A DNA stretch of 64,000 nt, from the NCBI RefSeq assembly GCF_001426905.1, contig NZ_LMFQ01000001.1:528204-592203 (forward strand). The letters are read 5' to 3'. Below are positions 1 through 7,491 of the stretch, one piece after another. A program made the translations under genes and the position numbers. The DNA is from Caulobacter sp. Root1455 (GTDB lineage: Bacteria > Pseudomonadota > Alphaproteobacteria > Caulobacterales > Caulobacteraceae). Within the stretch, counting starts at the first letter, position 1, and every line of letters begins with the position of its first letter. The notes beneath the pieces were generated by a model. That model saw only the letters and a program-made list of their open reading frames with translations. It was not told the origin of the DNA and did no database searches.

Positions 1-395
1 ACGCGACCGGGCGCGCCGCGTTCGGCCGGGATGTCGACGACGGCCGGGGTGATCCGCTCGGCGGCGACGTAGGCGCTGAAGCGCTCGACATGCTCGACGC
101 CGTTTTGCAGCACCGCCACGCGGGTGTCCGGCCCGACCAGGCGCGCCAGCCAGCCGCCCGTCGCCGCCGCGTCATAGGTCTTGGTGGTGATGATCGCCCA
201 GTCGACGGGGGACGCCTGGTCCGGCGCGGTCAGCACGCGCGGGCTCGCGCTCAGCGGTCCGCCCGGGGTCTCGACCTCCAGCCGGTCGAACGCCGTGCGC
301 GCGCAGACCTCGACCGTCAGGTCCGGGTTCTGGGCCAGCCACGCGGCGATCACGCCGCCCACCGCGCCCGGTCCGATCACCGCAATCCGCGTCAT
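1..395 (-). CDS. 2-dehydropantoate 2-reductase family protein (partial, 3' end outside window)
   Basis: The reading frame starts at the ATG complementary to 393-395 and runs off the left edge, so about 131 N-terminal residues are visible. It opens with a Rossmann dinucleotide-binding motif (MTRIAVIGPGAVGG) and later has WAIITTKTYD and AVLQNGVEHVER, which are typical of the PanE/ApbA ketopantoate reductase family (NADPH-dependent reduction of 2-dehydropantoate in pantothenate and CoA synthesis). The catalytic C-terminal domain is not in the window, so a relative acting on another substrate cannot be excluded. It lies just downstream of nrdB on the same strand, separated by a terminator-like hairpin, and so is probably transcribed separately. 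Confidence 0.8.
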   Translation of the reverse strand, partial: MTRIAVIGPGAVGGVIAAWLAQNPDLTVEVCARTAFDRLEVETPGGPLSASPRVLTAPDQASPVDWAIITTKTYDAAATGGWLARLVGPDTRVAVLQNGVEHVERFSAYVAAERITPAVVDIPAERGAPGR

Positions 396-407
396 CACCA
401 AACTCCA

Positions 408-443
408 GACAAAGAAACGCCGCCCCCTTTCGAGGGCGGCGGC
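408..443 (-). terminator. Rho-independent terminator-like hairpin after nrdB
   Basis: Read on the minus strand, a GC-rich stem (GCCGCCGCCC pairing with GGGGGCGGC around a CGAAA-type loop) is followed by TTTCTTTG. It lies about 25 bases past the nrdB stop codon, where a terminator is expected. Confidence 0.65.
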
Positions 444-467
444 ATGTTATCCCCGTTGTCCCTGCTC

Positions 468-1508
468 TTATTCTGCCGGCAGGGTGTTCTCAGAGCGCTT
501 GGTCAGCATGTTGTCGAAGCTCGACCACACGCCTTCCGCGCCGTGCCATTGGCCCCGGGTGGCGGCCTTGGAATATTCCGTGGCCCGGGCCTCGAAGAAG
601 TTGGCGTGCTCCACGCCCGACAGAAGCGACTGCAGCCAGGGCAGCGGGTTTTCCTTGATGCCGTAGACTTCCGGCAAGGCCAGCTGGCGCAGGCGCCAGT
701 CGGCGATGAAGCGGATGTACTTCTTGATGTCGTCCGGGGTCATGCCCTGGATCTCGCCGGCCTCGAAGGCCAGGTCGATGAAGGCGTCCTCCATGGTGAC
801 CACGGTCTTGCAGCAGTCGACGATGTCGTCGGCCACGGCCTTGGTGACCGCGCCGGTCTCCTTGTTGAACGTGTGGTACAGCTTGATGATGCCTTCGCAG
901 TGCAGGCTCTCGTCGCGGATCGACCACGAGACGATCTGGCCCATGCCCTTCATCTTGTTGAAGCGCGGGAAGTTCATCAGCATCGCGAACGAGGCGAACA
1001 GCTGCAGGCCTTCGGTGAAGCCGCCGAACATGGCCAGGGTGCGGGCGATGTCGGCGTTGGAGTCGACGCCGAACTTCTGCATGAAGTCGTGCTTGTCGCG
1101 CATGGCCTGGTATTCCATGAACGCGCCGAATTCGCTCTCCGGCATGCCGATGGTCTCGAGCAGCAGCGCGTAGGCCGCGATATGGATGGTCTCCATATTG
1201 GCGAACGACGACAGCATCATCTTCACTTCGGTGGGTTTGAAGACCCGGCCGTAGCGCTCCATGTAGTTGTCGGCGACCTCGATGTCGCTCTGGGTGAAGA
1301 AGCGGAAAATCTGCGTCAGCAGGTTCCGTTCCTTGTCGTTCAGCTTGACCGCCCAGTCCTTCAGGTCCTCGCCGAGGGGCACTTCCTCGGGCATCCAGTG
1401 GACCTGCTGCTGCTTCTTCCAGAACTCGTGGGCCCACGGATAGCGGAAGGGCTTGTAGGCGCCGGAGGGGGTCAGCAGGCCGGGCGTGGTGATCAGCTTG
1501 GCGGACAT
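468..1508 (-). CDS. nrdB: Class I ribonucleoside-diphosphate reductase, beta (radical) subunit
   Basis: The 346-residue protein is the ferritin-fold R2 subunit, which generates the radical that NrdA uses to reduce ribonucleotides. The metal and radical residues are visible: Asp75 in FFTQSDIEVAD, then METIHIAAY giving Glu106, His109 and the candidate radical Tyr113; a later EGIIKLYHTF-type segment supplies further ligands. The frame stays open 26 codons upstream, but MSAKLITTPG is chosen because family similarity begins there and GGAG precedes it. There is no N-terminal ATP-cone. nrdA is about 7 kb away on the same strand with unrelated genes between. Two NrdR-box-like sites lie 70-116 bases upstream of the start, so NrdR repression is expected. 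Confidence 0.95.
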   Translation of the reverse strand: MSAKLITTPGLLTPSGAYKPFRYPWAHEFWKKQQQVHWMPEEVPLGEDLKDWAVKLNDKERNLLTQIFRFFTQSDIEVADNYMERYGRVFKPTEVKMMLSSFANMETIHIAAYALLLETIGMPESEFGAFMEYQAMRDKHDFMQKFGVDSNADIARTLAMFGGFTEGLQLFASFAMLMNFPRFNKMKGMGQIVSWSIRDESLHCEGIIKLYHTFNKETGAVTKAVADDIVDCCKTVVTMEDAFIDLAFEAGEIQGMTPDDIKKYIRFIADWRLRQLALPEVYGIKENPLPWLQSLLSGVEHANFFEARATEYSKAATRGQWHGAEGVWSSFDNMLTKRSENTLPAE

Positions 1509-1577
1509 CGAGGACGGCTCCAGGGCAGGCGGACGCGAATCGGACAGTCGGTTAGGCTCTCTTGGTACCGCAGCTGT

Positions 1578-1624
1578 CGGGATCATCTAGTGGTCACGAC
1601 GTCGCAGCACACAACATGTTGTGG
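1578..1624. promoter_or_regulatory. Paired NrdR boxes upstream of nrdB
   Basis: The site at 1609-1624 reads ACACAACATGTTGTGG and contains a perfect 14-base palindrome (1610-1623). It matches the NrdR box pattern ACACWAWATMTWGTGT at most conserved positions. A second site at 1578-1593 (CGGGATCATCTAGTGG) keeps the right half. The two start exactly 31 bases apart, the three-helical-turn spacing known for NrdR box pairs. They sit between the divergent nrdB and glutathione transferase genes, so they could affect both. Confidence 0.8.
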
Positions 1625-1643
1625 GCAAATTGGGTAACGAAAG

Positions 1644-2315
1644 ATGAATCAAGCTTACACCATCTTTGGCGCGCTTGGCTCGGGGTCCGTGCCCGTCGAG
1701 GCGACTTTGACCCTGCTGGGGCAGCCTTACAGCGTGGTCGAGGCGCCGACCTGGGAGGGCGAGGCGCAGCGGGCCAAGGTGGCGGGCGTCAATCCGCTCA
1801 AACAGATCCCGGCCCTGGTCACCCCCGACGGCGAGACGATCACCGAGAGCGCCGCCATCCTGATCTGGCTGGCCGACCGCTTCCCGCAAGCACGGCTGGC
1901 TCCGTCGCTCGATTCGCCCCTGCGCGGCCAGTTCCTGCGCTGGATGGTGTTCGTGCCGGCCGCGATCTACTCGCTGTTCTGGGTGCGCGACGATCCCTCG
2001 CGCCTGGCGGGTCCGGACGCCGAGCTCGGCGCGCGGATCAAGGCCGCGACGGCGGACCGGATCGCCGACTGCTGGGGGATGATGGAGAGCCAGCTCGACC
2101 CTGGCCGCTATCTGCTGGGCGATGAGCTGACGGTGCTGGACCTCTATGTCGCCGTGGTCAGCCGCTGGGGGTCGCGGCGCAAGCGGTTCTACGCGGTGGC
2201 GCCGCGGATGGGCGAGGTGGTGCGACGCGTGGACGCCGATCCGAGGCTGGAGGCGTTCTGGGCGGAGCGGTTTCCGTTCGTGGACGGGTGGGAGAGCCGC
2301 GGGGCGGCGGGGTAG
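1644..2315 (+). CDS. Glutathione S-transferase family protein
   Basis: This is a 223-residue protein with an N-terminal thioredoxin-like GST domain (about residues 1-80). It contains NPLKQIPALV, with the cis-proline, followed by ETITESAAILIWLAD, where the Glu-Ser pair contacts the glutathione gamma-glutamyl group. The helical C-terminal domain includes LLGDELTVLDLYVAVVSRW, the usual Asp-containing N-capping box region. A candidate catalytic serine lies in GALGSGSVPVE. The substrate is unknown. The gene is divergent from nrdB and starts 20 bases after an NrdR box, so its promoter may overlap that operator. No strong Shine-Dalgarno sequence is seen. Confidence 0.85.
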   Translation: MNQAYTIFGALGSGSVPVEATLTLLGQPYSVVEAPTWEGEAQRAKVAGVNPLKQIPALVTPDGETITESAAILIWLADRFPQARLAPSLDSPLRGQFLRWMVFVPAAIYSLFWVRDDPSRLAGPDAELGARIKAATADRIADCWGMMESQLDPGRYLLGDELTVLDLYVAVVSRWGSRRKRFYAVAPRMGEVVRRVDADPRLEAFWAERFPFVDGWESRGAAG

Positions 2316-2436
2316 GAGCGAACGTCGGGAGGTGTGGCGGAGGCCAGCTTCCGCTTTCGACCCTTCCCCGCCCTTGGCGACGTCCGCTTCCGGCGCCCGT
2401 TCGACACCTGCACATGCGGCGAGCTGTCCAGGCGGC

Positions 2437-2904
2437 CTAATTTTCGGGCTTAGTAAGGTCCAGTAAGCCGTCTGACCTCAGCAAAAGCTGCTCTAACTCA
2501 AGATCATCCAAACGCGGCGCAGCAAAATTGGACGCCTGGGGACACTGAATACGATAGAGGCTGAGCGCCTTTCTCAACGCTCTCTTCAGCACAGGTGCTC
2601 GATTTGGAGCCTCCCGGCGGATCTTTTCGAGAGAAATCTGGACTGTTGTCGAACAAGTATGACCCGAAACGCCTGTATAGGCCTCGGTCGCCGATCGCGA
2701 AACTAGCAGTTGCTGGCCACCCAGATCGATGTGAGCGCCGCACGCCTCGACGTAATTCCATCCTGAAAGATTGCCGTCTCGGCGACAACTAAGCTTCCAT
2801 AGACCGATTGTTTGCGGCGCGTCTGCGTCGCCCTGCCAGCTGCTGGGTTGGCTTTGTGGGGCAGTTATCACAATGGCCGTAGCGACTAAAAAAGATCCGA
2901 TCAT
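2437..2904 (-). CDS. Hypothetical secreted protein
   Basis: I do not recognise this 155-residue protein. Its N-terminus (MIGSFLVATAIVITAPQSQ) looks like a short signal peptide and a G-rich ribosome-binding sequence precedes the ATG. The mature part has cysteines in WKLSCRRDG, YVEACGAHI, HTCSTTV and YRIQCPQ, enough for two disulfides. Base composition is less GC-rich than the neighbours, which may mean acquisition or weak selection. It stands alone between a transferase and a repeat-rich gap. Confidence 0.55.
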   Translation of the reverse strand: MIGSFLVATAIVITAPQSQPSSWQGDADAPQTIGLWKLSCRRDGNLSGWNYVEACGAHIDLGGQQLLVSRSATEAYTGVSGHTCSTTVQISLEKIRREAPNRAPVLKRALRKALSLYRIQCPQASNFAAPRLDDLELEQLLLRSDGLLDLTKPEN

Positions 2905-3047
2905 GAACGGCCACCCCCAAAAGTTTCGGTGACGCTATATCCGGGGAGGGCCAACAACCACCCTTCTCAGACATTTGAAACGTCCGCTAGGCGGGAGCCA
3001 GCATCCGCCCCGGATGCGGCCACGCCTTAAAGCCTTGGTGGATCGGA

Positions 3048-3140
3048 GCTCTGTCGTCTGGCCGTGTCAATGACCGGCCTCCGGCCGGCCGCCCCGCGGC
3101 GGCCCTTCGGGCCGTCATTGACACGGCCAGACGACAGAGC
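3048..3140. repeat. Perfect 27-bp inverted repeat (long hairpin)
   Basis: The arm at 3048-3074 (GCTCTGTCGTCTGGCC then GTGTCAATGAC) is an exact reverse complement of 3114-3140. The 39-base spacer is itself GC-rich with CGGCC/GGCCG palindromes. No gene overlaps it. The arm length and perfection stand out from the imperfect elements elsewhere in the window. Confidence 0.9.
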
Positions 3141-3218
3141 AGGCTCGCCATCAAGGTTTCAAGGCGCGGCCTCGCCGCTGGCGGAGGACGTCAGGGGCGG
3201 TTCCGGCAAACGCCCAGT

Positions 3219-3363
3219 CCCTCCCCCTTGTGGGGAGGGTGGCGGCGAAGCCGACGGGTGGGGGATCGGTGCAGGGTGTCGGACGCGGGGCTTTTCTGCC
3301 GACTCAGCAGCCCCCCACCCGACCCTGGCGCTGCCAGGGCACCCTCCCCGCGAGGGGGAGGGA
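3219..3363. repeat. Intergenic palindromic element (CTCCCCC...GGGGGAG class)
   Basis: The outer arms CTCCCCCTTGTGGGGAGGGTGG and CCACCC...ACCCTCCCC..GAGGGGGAG are inverted copies around a GC-rich middle. Related elements occur near 40.8, 54.4 and 59.1 kb. Confidence 0.75.
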
Positions 3364-3373
3364 AGGGGTTTAT

Positions 3374-3850
3374 GCTCGGCGTTCAGCCAACAAACCCCCA
3401 CGATTTCAACGCCCTGAACTTTCTCGACCCGATTTGGTCCTCACCCTCCAAACCGCCCGTATCCTTGTCCCACCTCGTCGCAGGGAAAGGGCGCATGGCC
3501 AGCGCCTCACCCTCCAAACCGCCCGTATCCTTGTCCCACCTCGTCGCAGGGAAAGGGCGCATGGCCAGCGACCGATGCGGCGGCGGGGGGCGATCGAGCG
3601 GGAAGCTCTGTCGGCGGCGGGATCCGCGTGCGTAGGGATCTTGTCAAACCTCTCGTCTCCAGGGCCGGCCGGGCATGGAACACAGAAACGGCGTGGCGTG
3701 AGGGCTGACCTAGCAGCAGGCGGGCTGTGACAGGCTCGCGGTCCGGGACCGGGTTTCGTTGACCTGGCCCGCCCGTCGGAGGCTTCAAGGCGGCGAGGCC
3801 CTAACAGGCTTCCGGATAACGACCGCGCGGAGCGATCGGGCTTCGTCGAA
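3374..3850. repeat. Long dispersed noncoding repeat, copy A
   Basis: From GCGTTCAGCCAACAAAC to GGCTTCCGGATAACGA, this stretch is nearly the same as 63541-64000. A diverged relative lies at about 32805-33390. Shared blocks include TTCAACGCCCTGAACTTTC, GAGCGGGAAGCTCTGTCGG, GGAACACAGAAACGGCG and GGGACCGGGTTTCGTTGAC. Frames that stay open across it differ between copies, so I read it as noncoding or decayed. It contains a 66-bp tandem duplication. Confidence 0.85.
3439..3570. repeat. 66-bp tandem duplication inside repeat copy A
   Basis: Two exact adjacent units, 3439-3504 and 3505-3570, run from CCTCACCCTCCAAACCG to GGCGCATGGCCAGCG. Copy C at 63.6 kb has only one unit at the matching place, so this duplication arose locally. 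Confidence 0.9.
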
Positions 3851-3952
3851 ACGGTATTCTTTTTCAAACTCCGGACGATGTCCGGCGCTCCGCGACCCTT
3901 TCCATCCCTCAGCGAGAGATCGCGTGAGCATGAAGAGCCATGCCGGTGAACA

Positions 3953-4083
3953 CTTGCCCCCACCTGACCGCTTCGCGGTCTGTCCGCCCCCAAAGGGGGC
4001 GGAGGACGCGCGCGCCGCGCCGGGGGCGGCCCCTCTTCCCCCTCTGGGGGAAGACGACCGCGAAGCGGTCCGTAGGGGGCAAG
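3953..4083. repeat. Intergenic palindromic element (CTTGCCCCC/GGGGGCAAG class)
   Basis: The outer arms CTTGCCCCCACCTGACCGC and GCGGTCCGTAGGGGGCAAG enclose two inner hairpins, GACCGCTTCGCGGTC and GACCGCGAAGCGGTC. Matching elements occur at 48033-48155 and, as a half, at 33333-33386. It ends about 55 bases before the TauE-like gene. Confidence 0.8.
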
Positions 4084-4138
4084 CGGTCGCCGCACCGCCC
4101 CCTTGGGAAATCGCCCATGATCCTGCTAAGCAGCGCCC

Positions 4139-4909
4139 ATGCTGACCGATCCCCTGTTCTACGCCGTCGCCATTCCCGCGGTGATCCTGCTGGGTCTGGC
4201 CAAGGGCGGGTTCGCCGGGATCGGGGTGGTGGCGGTGCCGATGATGGCCCTGGTCATCTCGCCGGTGCTGGCCGCGGCCATCACCCTGCCGATCCTGCTG
4301 GCCCAGGACGTCGTCAGCGTCTGGTCGTTCCGCAAGACCTGGGACAAGGGCCTGCTGATCCTGATGCTGCCGGCGGCGGCGGTCGGTATCTTCCTGGGCT
4401 GGCTGCTGGCGGCGCGGGTCTCCGTCGCGGCGGTCGAGCTGTCGATCGGCCTGATCTCGATCGCCTTTTCGCTGCAGCGCCTGTGGGCCGAGCGGGCGGT
4501 CAAGGTCGCGGAGGCCGTCGCGGCCGGCCCGGCCCGGCCCTGGCTAGGCGCCCTGTGCGGCGCGGTGGCCGGCTTCACCAGCCAGGTCGCCCACGCCGGC
4601 GGCCCGCCGTTCCAGATCTACGTGCTGCCCCGCCGCCTGCCGCGCGACGTGTTCATCGGCACCAGCGCCATCTTCTTCGCCACGGTCAACTGGATGAAGG
4701 TGCCGGCCTATATCGCCCTGGGCCAGTTCACGCCCCAGGTGCTGACCACGGCGGCCGTGCTGCTGCCCCTGGCCCTGGCCTCGACCTGGGCCGGGGTGTG
4801 GCTGGTGCGCCGCGTGCCGGCCGAGGGCTTCTACCGGGTCATCTATGTGCTGCTGATCGCGGTGGGCGCCAAGCTGGCCTGGGACGGGGCGCACGGCCTG
4901 CTGGGCTGA
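4139..4909 (+). CDS. TauE/SafE family membrane permease
   Basis: This 256-residue protein is almost entirely hydrophobic, with seven or eight predicted membrane spans. It starts MLTDPLFYAVAIPAVILLG followed by AKGGFAGIG, the glycine-rich first repeat of the TauE/SafE (sulfite or sulfonate exporter) family. The second repeat appears around GAVAGFTSQVAHAGGPPFQIY. Members export sulfite, sulfoacetate or similar organic anions, but the substrate here is not readable from sequence. The gene is monocistronic or the first of a loose plus-strand set with the hemolysin III gene 83 bases downstream. Confidence 0.85.
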   Translation: MLTDPLFYAVAIPAVILLGLAKGGFAGIGVVAVPMMALVISPVLAAAITLPILLAQDVVSVWSFRKTWDKGLLILMLPAAAVGIFLGWLLAARVSVAAVELSIGLISIAFSLQRLWAERAVKVAEAVAAGPARPWLGALCGAVAGFTSQVAHAGGPPFQIYVLPRRLPRDVFIGTSAIFFATVNWMKVPAYIALGQFTPQVLTTAAVLLPLALASTWAGVWLVRRVPAEGFYRVIYVLLIAVGAKLAWDGAHGLLG

Positions 4910-4992
4910 CCGAAATATGCGCCCGACGGCCCTATCCCAGCCACGATGATCGGCGTTTATATGTCATCAATTGCGCGTACAGTGGGCGGGCC

Positions 4993-5718
4993 ATGACAGA
5001 GACTTCCAGCATCGTCGCGACGGCGACCCAGACCCAGGTTCCGGCGACCAATCCAACCGGCGTTCCGGCCACGCACTATCCGACGCCCGGCGCCAAGTGC
5101 GCCGACTTGGTGGTGCACCTGGCCGGCCTAGCCTGCGCCCTGCTGGGCGGCGGGATCCTGCTGGGCCTGGCGTTCGGCCTGGGCTCGCTGAGCCAGGTGG
5201 CGGCCATCGGCGTCTACACGGTCGGCCTGATCACCATGCTGTCGCTGTCGACCGCCTACAACTTCTCCAAGGCCCGCTGGCGCCCGCTGCTGCGCCGCTT
5301 CGACCACGCCGGCATCTTCATCATGATCGCCGCGTCCTACACCCCCTTCACCACCCAGAACCTGCACGGCTGGTGGGCGATCGGCATGACCACGGCCGTC
5401 TGGTCGGTGGCCGGGATCGGCGTGGCCGCCAAGCTGTTCCTGCCGGGCCTGGACAAGCGCTTCTGGGTCGGCCTCTACCTGGCCCTGGGCTGGCTGGTCC
5501 TGGTGGCCGTCAAGCCGATGATCGCCGGCATGGGCTGGGTGGCCCTGCTGCTTTTGGCGATCGGCGGCGTGATCTATTCGACGGGTACGGTGTTCTACCT
5601 GATGAAGCGGCTGAAGTTCCGGCGGGCGATCTGGCACGGTCACGTGATCGGCGGCGCCGGCCTGCACTACGCCGCCGTGCTGGTCGGGGTGGTCCTGACC
5701 TCGAGCGGACACCCCTGA
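4993..5718 (+). CDS. Hemolysin III (PAQR/Hly-III) family membrane protein
   Basis: This is a 241-residue, seven-span membrane protein. Family signatures are STAYNFSKARW, RRFDHAGIFIMIAASYTPF and, near the C-terminus, AIWHGHVIGGAGLHY. The conserved Asp and His residues form the zinc site of the Hly-III/adiponectin-receptor-like family, a proposed hydrolase-type fold. The bacterial role is unclear; pore-forming activity was reported for one Bacillus protein only. The ATG at 4993 is chosen because the frame is open far upstream only by chance (it overlaps the TauE gene), and TETSSIV is the first part that looks like an N-terminus. Confidence 0.85.
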   Translation: MTETSSIVATATQTQVPATNPTGVPATHYPTPGAKCADLVVHLAGLACALLGGGILLGLAFGLGSLSQVAAIGVYTVGLITMLSLSTAYNFSKARWRPLLRRFDHAGIFIMIAASYTPFTTQNLHGWWAIGMTTAVWSVAGIGVAAKLFLPGLDKRFWVGLYLALGWLVLVAVKPMIAGMGWVALLLLAIGGVIYSTGTVFYLMKRLKFRRAIWHGHVIGGAGLHYAAVLVGVVLTSSGHP

Positions 5719-5740
5719 CCTAGTGTAAGTTGGACGCGCC

Positions 5741-7060
5741 TTGAACACCCCGCCGGATTCCAAAAAGACCGTCCAGACCTTCTTCCGGGATCGCACGACG
5801 AACGGCCAGCGCGGCAAGCGTTTGCCGGCGCCGCCGAGCCAGCACGACAGCCAGGTCGAGGCGGTCGGCTTTCCGGGCGTGCGGCTCAGCGTCGACGAGG
5901 CCGACGAGGCCCTGCGCAACGTCGCCGATCGCCTGGCCCCGCTGCGGCCGTTGCTGGGCGCGAGCGACTTCAACATCCTGGCCCTGTCGGGCGGCGCGGC
6001 GGGCGGCGCCTTCGGGGCCGGGGCCCTGGTCGGCCTGACCAAGGCCGGGGCGCGGCCCGAGTTCGCCATCGTCACCGGGGTCAGCACCGGCGCCCTGATC
6101 GCGCCCTTCGCCTTCCTGGGCCCGGCCTGGGACGACCGCCTCGCCGACGCCTATGTCGGCGGCCACGCCGCCGACCTGCTCAGCTTCAAGCGCCTTGGCC
6201 CGACCCTGGGCCCGAGCCTTTTCCGGGGCGACTCCCTGGACAGCCTGGTCGCGCTGTTCATCGACCTGGAGATGATCCAGGCCGTGGCCCGCGAGCACGC
6301 CCGCGGCCGTCGCCTGCTGATCGCCACCACCAATCTGGACACCCAGAAGGCGACGATCTGGGACATGGGGGCGATCGCCGCCCAGGGCGACGAGGCGGCC
6401 CTGCGGCTGTTCCGCGACGTGCTGGTGGCCTCGGCCACCCTGCCCGGCCTGTTTCCGCCCAAGCTGATCGACGTCGAGGCTCCGGACGGCGAAGGCGGCA
6501 TGGCGCGCTATCAGGAAATGCACGCCGACGGCGGCATCGCCGCGCCGCTGTTCCTGATGCCCGACGCCCTGCTGCGCTGGCGCGAGCTGGGCCAGCGCCT
6601 GCGGCGCGGCCGGGTCTATGTGATCTTCAACACCGTGCTCGACCCCTCGCCCCGCACCACGGCGCCGGGCGTGACCTCGATCATGGGCCGCAGCTTCGAG
6701 ACTATGCTGCGGTTCTCGTACCGCCAGGCCCTGAGCGTCGCGGCCGGATTCTGCGCCCGCCACAACCTGCCGCTCTGGTCGGCCTCGATCCCGACCGACT
6801 TCGAGAACTTCAACATGATGAAGTTCGAGACCGCGCTGATGAAACGGACCTTCGACGACGCCGAGGCCTTGGCGATCAGCGGCCGGCTGTGGTCCAGCGC
6901 CATCCCGACGCCCGAGCCCCTGTGGCGCGGCCTGTTCAAGCGCCCGCCGTCGACGCGCGGCCGGACGGTCAAGGATCCCATCCTCGCGCCGGCCGCGGCG
7001 CTGGCCCCGACGGACGTGGGGGCCAGCAAGGGGCCAGACTTGGAAGAGCCTATTTCTTGA
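5741..7060 (+). CDS. Patatin-like phospholipase
   Basis: The 439-residue protein starts at a TTG codon. It has the complete patatin catalytic set: an oxyanion-hole glycine run (LSGGAAGGAFGAGAL), the nucleophile elbow GVSTG with Ser115, and the Asp of the Ser-Asp dyad in HADGG (Asp263). Patatins hydrolyse acyl esters of phospholipids. There is no clear signal peptide; the N-terminus is polar and basic (KKTVQTFFRDRTTNGQRGK). It follows the hemolysin III gene by 22 bases, probably in one transcript. The last 11 bases overlap a convergent zinc-ribbon gene. Confidence 0.9.
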   Translation: MNTPPDSKKTVQTFFRDRTTNGQRGKRLPAPPSQHDSQVEAVGFPGVRLSVDEADEALRNVADRLAPLRPLLGASDFNILALSGGAAGGAFGAGALVGLTKAGARPEFAIVTGVSTGALIAPFAFLGPAWDDRLADAYVGGHAADLLSFKRLGPTLGPSLFRGDSLDSLVALFIDLEMIQAVAREHARGRRLLIATTNLDTQKATIWDMGAIAAQGDEAALRLFRDVLVASATLPGLFPPKLIDVEAPDGEGGMARYQEMHADGGIAAPLFLMPDALLRWRELGQRLRRGRVYVIFNTVLDPSPRTTAPGVTSIMGRSFETMLRFSYRQALSVAAGFCARHNLPLWSASIPTDFENFNMMKFETALMKRTFDDAEALAISGRLWSSAIPTPEPLWRGLFKRPPSTRGRTVKDPILAPAAALAPTDVGASKGPDLEEPIS

Positions 7061-7382
7061 GGTAGCGGGCCCGCAGCTTGTCGACGTTCGGCGGCTCGGC
7101 GCGGAAGTCCGACGCCAGGCCCAGGCGGGCGTTGCAGGACGGGCAGCGCACCGAGTCCTCGTCGGCCAACTCGGTCGGCGGATCGAAGCGCGTGCCGCAC
7201 GGCTTGCACTTGAAGTCGCCGGTCGCCGGCGGCGCGGGCGGCGGTTCCGGCGCCTTCACCACCACGCGCTTGTGGCCGGCCGGACGCGGGATGCGCTCGA
7301 GCGGCGGCGGACCGCCCGGCGCGGCGACGCCGCTCTTCAGGCTCAGGATCTTGCGGGGGCGAGGGGGCTCGCTATCGCTCAT
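7050..7382 (-). CDS. Small zinc-ribbon protein of unknown function
   Basis: This is a 110-residue protein. The N-terminal half is basic and proline-rich (PPRPRKILSLKSG, then APEPPPAPPATG) and probably disordered. The C-terminal half has two CxxC knuckles, FKCKPCGTRF and VRCPSCNARL, spaced as in a single zinc ribbon. It overlaps the 3' end of the convergent patatin gene by 11 bases. A DNA- or RNA-binding role, or protein recruitment, is possible but not shown. Confidence 0.7.
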   Translation of the reverse strand: MSDSEPPRPRKILSLKSGVAAPGGPPPLERIPRPAGHKRVVVKAPEPPPAPPATGDFKCKPCGTRFDPPTELADEDSVRCPSCNARLGLASDFRAEPPNVDKLRARYLKK

Positions 7383-7491
7383 GGCGCTTGGTGGCTCGGA
7401 TGAGGGGCCCGGGTGCAGGCGGTACGGGCGCTAGCTGCATGATCTGAGCCCGAAACTCAAGCGCCGAGCACATCGCGCCGGCGGGGACAGT

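Noticed and set aside
3406..4095. A long minus-strand open frame across repeat copy A (and a similar one at 63637-63969)
   Set aside because: The frame passes through palindromes and tandem duplications; the 62-bp unit in copy C would shift the frame, the composition is Pro/Arg-biased as in antisense GC-rich DNA, and no ribosome-binding site is seen.
3940..5718. One long plus-strand frame joining the palindromic element, the TauE region and hemolysin III
   Set aside because: Only the part from 4993 encodes a recognisable protein. The earlier part is an out-of-frame shadow of the TauE-like gene.
5720..6763. A 347-residue open frame antisense to the patatin gene
   Set aside because: The translation is low-complexity Gly/Gln/Arg/His typical of the reverse strand of GC-rich genes, while the plus-strand frame has complete patatin motifs.
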